Assembly (NCBI GenBank): GCA_024278395.1
Contig: JAJRTG010000031.1
Coordinates: 1 to 8,493 of the forward strand
DNA: 8,493 bases
Source of the DNA: Fidelibacterota bacterium
Lineage (GTDB): Bacteria; Bipolaricaulota; Bipolaricaulia; UBA7950; UBA9294
Reading direction: 5' to 3'
The notes beneath the pieces were generated by a model, which did no database searches, was not told where the DNA came from, and worked only from the letters and a program-made list of their open reading frames with translations. Positions 5,986 to 8,493 of the stretch are shown piece after piece (position 1 is the first letter of the stretch; the number at the start of each line of letters is the position of its first letter). The translations under genes and the position numbers were made by a program.

Positions 5986-7161
5986 GTGACGGCAAGGACA
6001 GAAGCACGTGAGCGCGCTGTATCCTGGAGGAGGGTGGCCCCGCTCTTTCTCGGGCACCTGGTGAACGACGGGTTCGGGAGCTTCTTCGCTCCGCTCCTTC
6101 CGCTTCTGATCCATCGCCTCGACTTATCCCTCGCCATGGCGGGAGCGTTCGGGACGCTGCGCATCCTGATCAGCTCCCTCACCCAGCCCGGGTTGGGGTA
6201 TCTCCTCGATCGGGCCCAGCGGCCGATCCTCGCGGTGGTCGGTCCGGTCCTCACCATCTTCGCCATGGGGTTCATCGGGAGGGTGGGGAGCTTATGGCAG
6301 CTTGCGGTTGTCCTCATGGCCGGAGGCTTGGGGATCGCTCTCTTCCATCCGGCGAACGCATCGCTCGTCGCAGCGACCGGTGGCAACAAGCGGGGATTGG
6401 CGATGGCGTTCTTCTCCGCCGGTGGGACGTTGGGTGGGGCGATCGCCCCGCTCATCATCGTCCCCTACGTTAACGCCTTCGGGCTGGACAGAACCCCGTG
6501 GTTGATCATTCCCGCACTGGGGGTGATCGGCTTGATCGGGGTCTCCATCAGCAAGAACACGGACTCCTATCGGCTGATCGATGCACCGGAGAAGGAAAAG
6601 TTCTCCCTGCGTGGGCTTCCGAGCGGGCTGATCCTCCTTTGGACGGTCATCGTCTTCCGGTCTTTGGCCGGAACCTCGTTCTGGAATTTCCTCGCCGTCA
6701 TGATCACGGAGCGCGGCGCCTCGACGCTGGTCGGTGGAGCGGGGATAAGCGTGTTTGCCCTGTCCGGGGCGTTGGGCGGGTTCGTCGGAGGGATCCTCTC
6801 CGACCGCATCGGGCCGAAGCGGGTGTTGTTCGGCTCGCTGGTCCTCGCTTTTCCGTTCCTTATTTTGTTTCTACACGGGCCGGCCGAGCTTTCCCTCCTC
6901 TTCCTCGGGCTGGCCGGTTTCTTCCTCTTCTCCTCCACACCGGTGGGGATCGTCGCCGCGCAGCGGCTCCTGCCCGGGAAGGTGGGGCTGGTCTCCGGCC
7001 TGGTGATGGGGTTCGCCTGGGGGGTGGGAGGGCTGTCGCTCGCCCCGATCGGCTGGCTCGCCGACCTCTACGGCCTCGTCCCGGTGATGACCGGGGTCGC
7101 CTTCCTCCCCCTCATCGGAGCGGTGCTCGTCCTGTTTTATCACGAGTGTAAACGGGGTTAA
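5986..7161 (+). CDS. MFS transporter, fosmidomycin-resistance (Fsr) type
   Basis: This is a predicted 12-helix inner-membrane exporter of 391 residues. It resembles the Fsr branch of the major facilitator superfamily: the first helix begins GHLVNDGFGSFFAPLLPLL (23-41), the N half carries the diagnostic GGLGIALFHPANASLVA (113-129, with FHP at 120-122), and GLAMAFFSAGGTLGGAIAPL (137-156) follows. The C half has motif A as GGILSDRIGPKRVL (268-281). Family members export fosmidomycin and other small compounds by proton antiport; the natural substrate here is unknown. The GTG at 5986 has no ribosome site upstream. An internal GTG 16 codons later directly abuts GGAGGAGG with no spacing, too close to be used. 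A leaderless start at 5986 fits the promoter at 5949-5977. The gene ends in TAA and is followed by a hairpin at 7167-7184. It is only distantly similar to the divergent MFS gene, so the pair is not a recent duplication. Confidence 0.9.
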   Translation: MTARTEARERAVSWRRVAPLFLGHLVNDGFGSFFAPLLPLLIHRLDLSLAMAGAFGTLRILISSLTQPGLGYLLDRAQRPILAVVGPVLTIFAMGFIGRVGSLWQLAVVLMAGGLGIALFHPANASLVAATGGNKRGLAMAFFSAGGTLGGAIAPLIIVPYVNAFGLDRTPWLIIPALGVIGLIGVSISKNTDSYRLIDAPEKEKFSLRGLPSGLILLWTVIVFRSLAGTSFWNFLAVMITERGASTLVGGAGISVFALSGALGGFVGGILSDRIGPKRVLFGSLVLAFPFLILFLHGPAELSLLFLGLAGFFLFSSTPVGIVAAQRLLPGKVGLVSGLVMGFAWGVGGLSLAPIGWLADLYGLVPVMTGVAFLPLIGAVLVLFYHECKRG

Positions 7162-7166
7162 CCAGG

Positions 7167-7184
7167 CGGGGGCCGAAGCCCCCG
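7167..7184. terminator. GC hairpin between convergent genes, likely bidirectional terminator
   Basis: CGGGGGC (7167-7173) pairs perfectly with GCCCCCG (7178-7184) around a 4-base loop. It begins five bases after the MFS stop codon and ends nine bases before the stop of the convergent gene. On the plus strand it is followed by only TTT, so the T-run is short. On the minus strand the loop reads C(TTCG)G, an exceptionally stable tetraloop, but no T-run follows. The position between two converging genes supports a shared terminator. Confidence 0.65.
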
Positions 7185-7193
7185 TTTGCGCGC

Positions 7194-8493
7194 TCAATCC
7201 TGCGATTCGACGATGAACTGGTAGTAGATCGGGATCGGAGTGGCGAATCCATCCGCCGAGGCGCTCTGGGCGATCGTCACCCTGACATCCGTCCCCACCA
7301 CCTGTTCCAGCCCGTCGGCGAACTCGGTGAAGTACTTGAGCCCGCGGGTCTGCTGGCCGGAGAAGGTCGTGGTGCTCCAGATCCGGAACGGTCCTCCCCC
7401 CACCGCGACCTCCACGGTTACGGTGACGGCGTCCCCGTTCCGCAGCTCGGAGAGATCGATCCACCCGGAGAGGTCGAACGCGGCGGTTGTGACCGTGATC
7501 ACCTTGTAGTCTCCCGCGGCGCCGGCGGTGAACGTCCCCTCGGCGTAGACGTATATCTTCTTCGTCTGGGCGAGCTGCTCGGTGGTGTACTCGTAGTAGC
7601 CGGTCGGCGGCTGCGGCGGGACGATCACCGGCTGGCCCTTGTCCGGGCTTGGAACCCCTCCCGGGGTGAGACGCCTGATGATCTCCTCCAGCTTCTCCTT
7701 GATGGTCTTCACCTCCGACTCGAGTTTCTCGATCTCCGGTTTGATCGGCTTGTACACCTCCTCTCCCGCCGGGGCGGTGGTATGGCTGGCCGGCTCGATG
7801 TCGAACCCGTTCGGGAACCCCATCTCCTTCCCGTACAGAGCGAGCCCGAGGATCCGCGCCAGGTTGTCGAGCTTCACGCGCAGGAGCTCGATCCGATCAG
7901 CGAGGGAGGAGCCGTTGTAGCTGGGGCCGGTATAGGTTGGGGCGGTGATCCCCGGTTCCACTTGGTACCCCAACCCGCGCAGGGTGAGCCCGAGCTCGCG
8001 CGCCAGGTTGTCTATCTTGGCGCGCAACTCATTCCCCAGTTCCTCAATCCTACGGGAGTTGGCCTCGACTCCGTTGCTTAGCCCCTCCAGCCGGGCCGGG
8101 ATATCGCCCAGGGTGATCCGGCGCAGCCGGGCCCGCAGCGTGCTCTCGTCCATCGTCTCGTCGATGTCGACCCCGAACAGCCCCCGCACGATCGCGTCGA
8201 GCTTCAGCTCGAGCTCGAGCTGGGCGAGGCTCATTCCGGCGAGGAGATTCATCGACTCCGTATTGTTGGCGAACAGCTCGGCTGCGTCGCCCAGCACCGC
8301 CTGGAACAGACCGCCGACCAGCGGGACGTTGCCGAGGAGTTCCTTCGCCTTGCTGAGGATTGTGCTCACCACTTCGTTCCCGTTGGCGTCGAGCTGCACC
8401 CGGTGCTTCGGGGACGGGCTCTTCCCTGACGTGATCTGGTAGAGGACCTCCGGCGCGCCGTCGACGACGACGTAGTCGAGGTAGGCCTGCGCC
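7194..8493 (-). CDS. Unrecognised coiled-coil/beta-domain protein (5' end outside window)
   Basis: I do not recognise this protein. The frame is open to the window edge, adding 31 codons (AQAYLDYVVVDGAPEV...) before the GTG at 8399. That GTG has no ribosome site, so the gene is truncated and at least 432 residues long. Numbering from the edge: 1-40 look beta-like; 41-90 hold amphipathic or hydrophobic helices (LLGNVPLVGGLFQAVLG). Residues 91-225 contain three related helical units, of which LELELKLDAIVRGLFGV is the most diverged; the other two are RIEELGNELRAKIDNLAREL and RIELLRVKLDNLARILGLAL. Residues 252-275 form a charged coiled coil (IEKLESEVKTIKEKLEEIIRRL). Residues 276-298 are a Pro/Gly linker, and 299-432 are a Thr/Val-rich beta domain ending YYQFIVESQD. 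Long stalk plus terminal beta head resembles trimeric surface adhesins, S-layer-associated stalks or phage fibres, but no sequence match is claimed. No cysteines are visible. Location and function are unknown. Confidence 0.82.
   Translation of the reverse strand, partial: AQAYLDYVVVDGAPEVLYQITSGKSPSPKHRVQLDANGNEVVSTILSKAKELLGNVPLVGGLFQAVLGDAAELFANNTESMNLLAGMSLAQLELELKLDAIVRGLFGVDIDETMDESTLRARLRRITLGDIPARLEGLSNGVEANSRRIEELGNELRAKIDNLARELGLTLRGLGYQVEPGITAPTYTGPSYNGSSLADRIELLRVKLDNLARILGLALYGKEMGFPNGFDIEPASHTTAPAGEEVYKPIKPEIEKLESEVKTIKEKLEEIIRRLTPGGVPSPDKGQPVIVPPQPPTGYYEYTTEQLAQTKKIYVYAEGTFTAGAAGDYKVITVTTAAFDLSGWIDLSELRNGDAVTVTVEVAVGGGPFRIWSTTTFSGQQTRGLKYFTEFADGLEQVVGTDVRVTIAQSASADGFATPIPIYYQFIVESQD

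Noticed and set aside
5293..6114. A 273-codon open frame on the minus strand across the MFS1 gene and the divergent promoter region
   Set aside because: It is rich in Arg, Pro and Gly, shows no domain or membrane pattern, and lies in another frame of a clear MFS gene. High GC makes such shadow frames common.
6498..7151. A 217-codon open frame on the plus strand inside the Fsr-type MFS gene
   Set aside because: It is an alternative frame of the real gene with an Arg-rich, low-information translation and no ribosome site.
8397..8399. GTG as the start of the last gene
   Set aside because: The frame is open for 31 more codons to the edge, with plausible protein sequence and no ribosome site before this GTG.
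7945..8442. A 165-codon plus-strand open frame opposite the coiled-coil gene
   Set aside because: Ser/Arg-rich antisense translation with no motif. The minus-strand frame has heptads, repeats and domain-like layout and continues to the window edge.

Overview
This is a GC-rich (roughly 60%), gene-dense bacterial window. It has no rRNA, tRNA, CRISPR array, transposase or phage integration gene. Shine-Dalgarno sites, a lipoprotein signal with a lipobox, sigma70-like promoters and MFS/Dpp-type transporters all point to a bacterium. The NosD-like beta-helix secreted protein, the many exporters and a large unrecognised coiled-coil protein recall deep-branching anaerobic or thermophilic lineages such as Bipolaricaulota/Acetothermia. 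That placement is a guess from gene style, not something the sequence proves.

Layout. Positions 1-2906 (+) hold three consecutive inner-membrane permease genes of the peptide/oligosaccharide ABC transporter class in the order B-C-B: a 5'-truncated DppB-type gene, a DppC-type gene, and a second complete DppB-type gene. The two B copies are about 75% identical in protein. Positions 2913-3713 (-) hold a secreted NosD-like right-handed beta-helix protein. Its conserved C-terminal motif is cut by one in-frame TAG codon, and the expected last 16 residues follow in frame. Divergent from it is a lipoprotein (3911-4726, +) made of a PKD domain fused to a TlpA-type thioredoxin with a WCTPC active site. 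Its 3' end overlaps, on opposite strands, the 3' end of a 12-helix drug-efflux MFS gene (4647-5885, -). That gene diverges from a second MFS gene of the fosmidomycin-resistance type (5986-7161, +), with back-to-back promoters about 100 bases apart in total. A GC hairpin (7167-7184) separates the second MFS gene from a convergent gene (7194-8493, -) that runs off the window edge. That last gene encodes a protein with repeated helical units, a coiled coil, a proline-rich linker and a C-terminal beta-rich domain.

How the genes work together. Almost everything here acts at or outside the membrane: solute import (ABC permeases), secreted or envelope proteins (beta-helix, PKD-thioredoxin lipoprotein, coiled-coil protein) and small-molecule export (two MFS pumps). 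Only the permeases form a clear operon. The others are single genes in alternating orientation, so a joint pathway cannot be inferred. I do not see a complete new multi-gene system. The points that most deserve a second look are the amber-interrupted beta-helix gene, the B-C-B permease duplication, the unrecognised coiled-coil/beta protein, and the antisense-overlapping tail of the first MFS gene.
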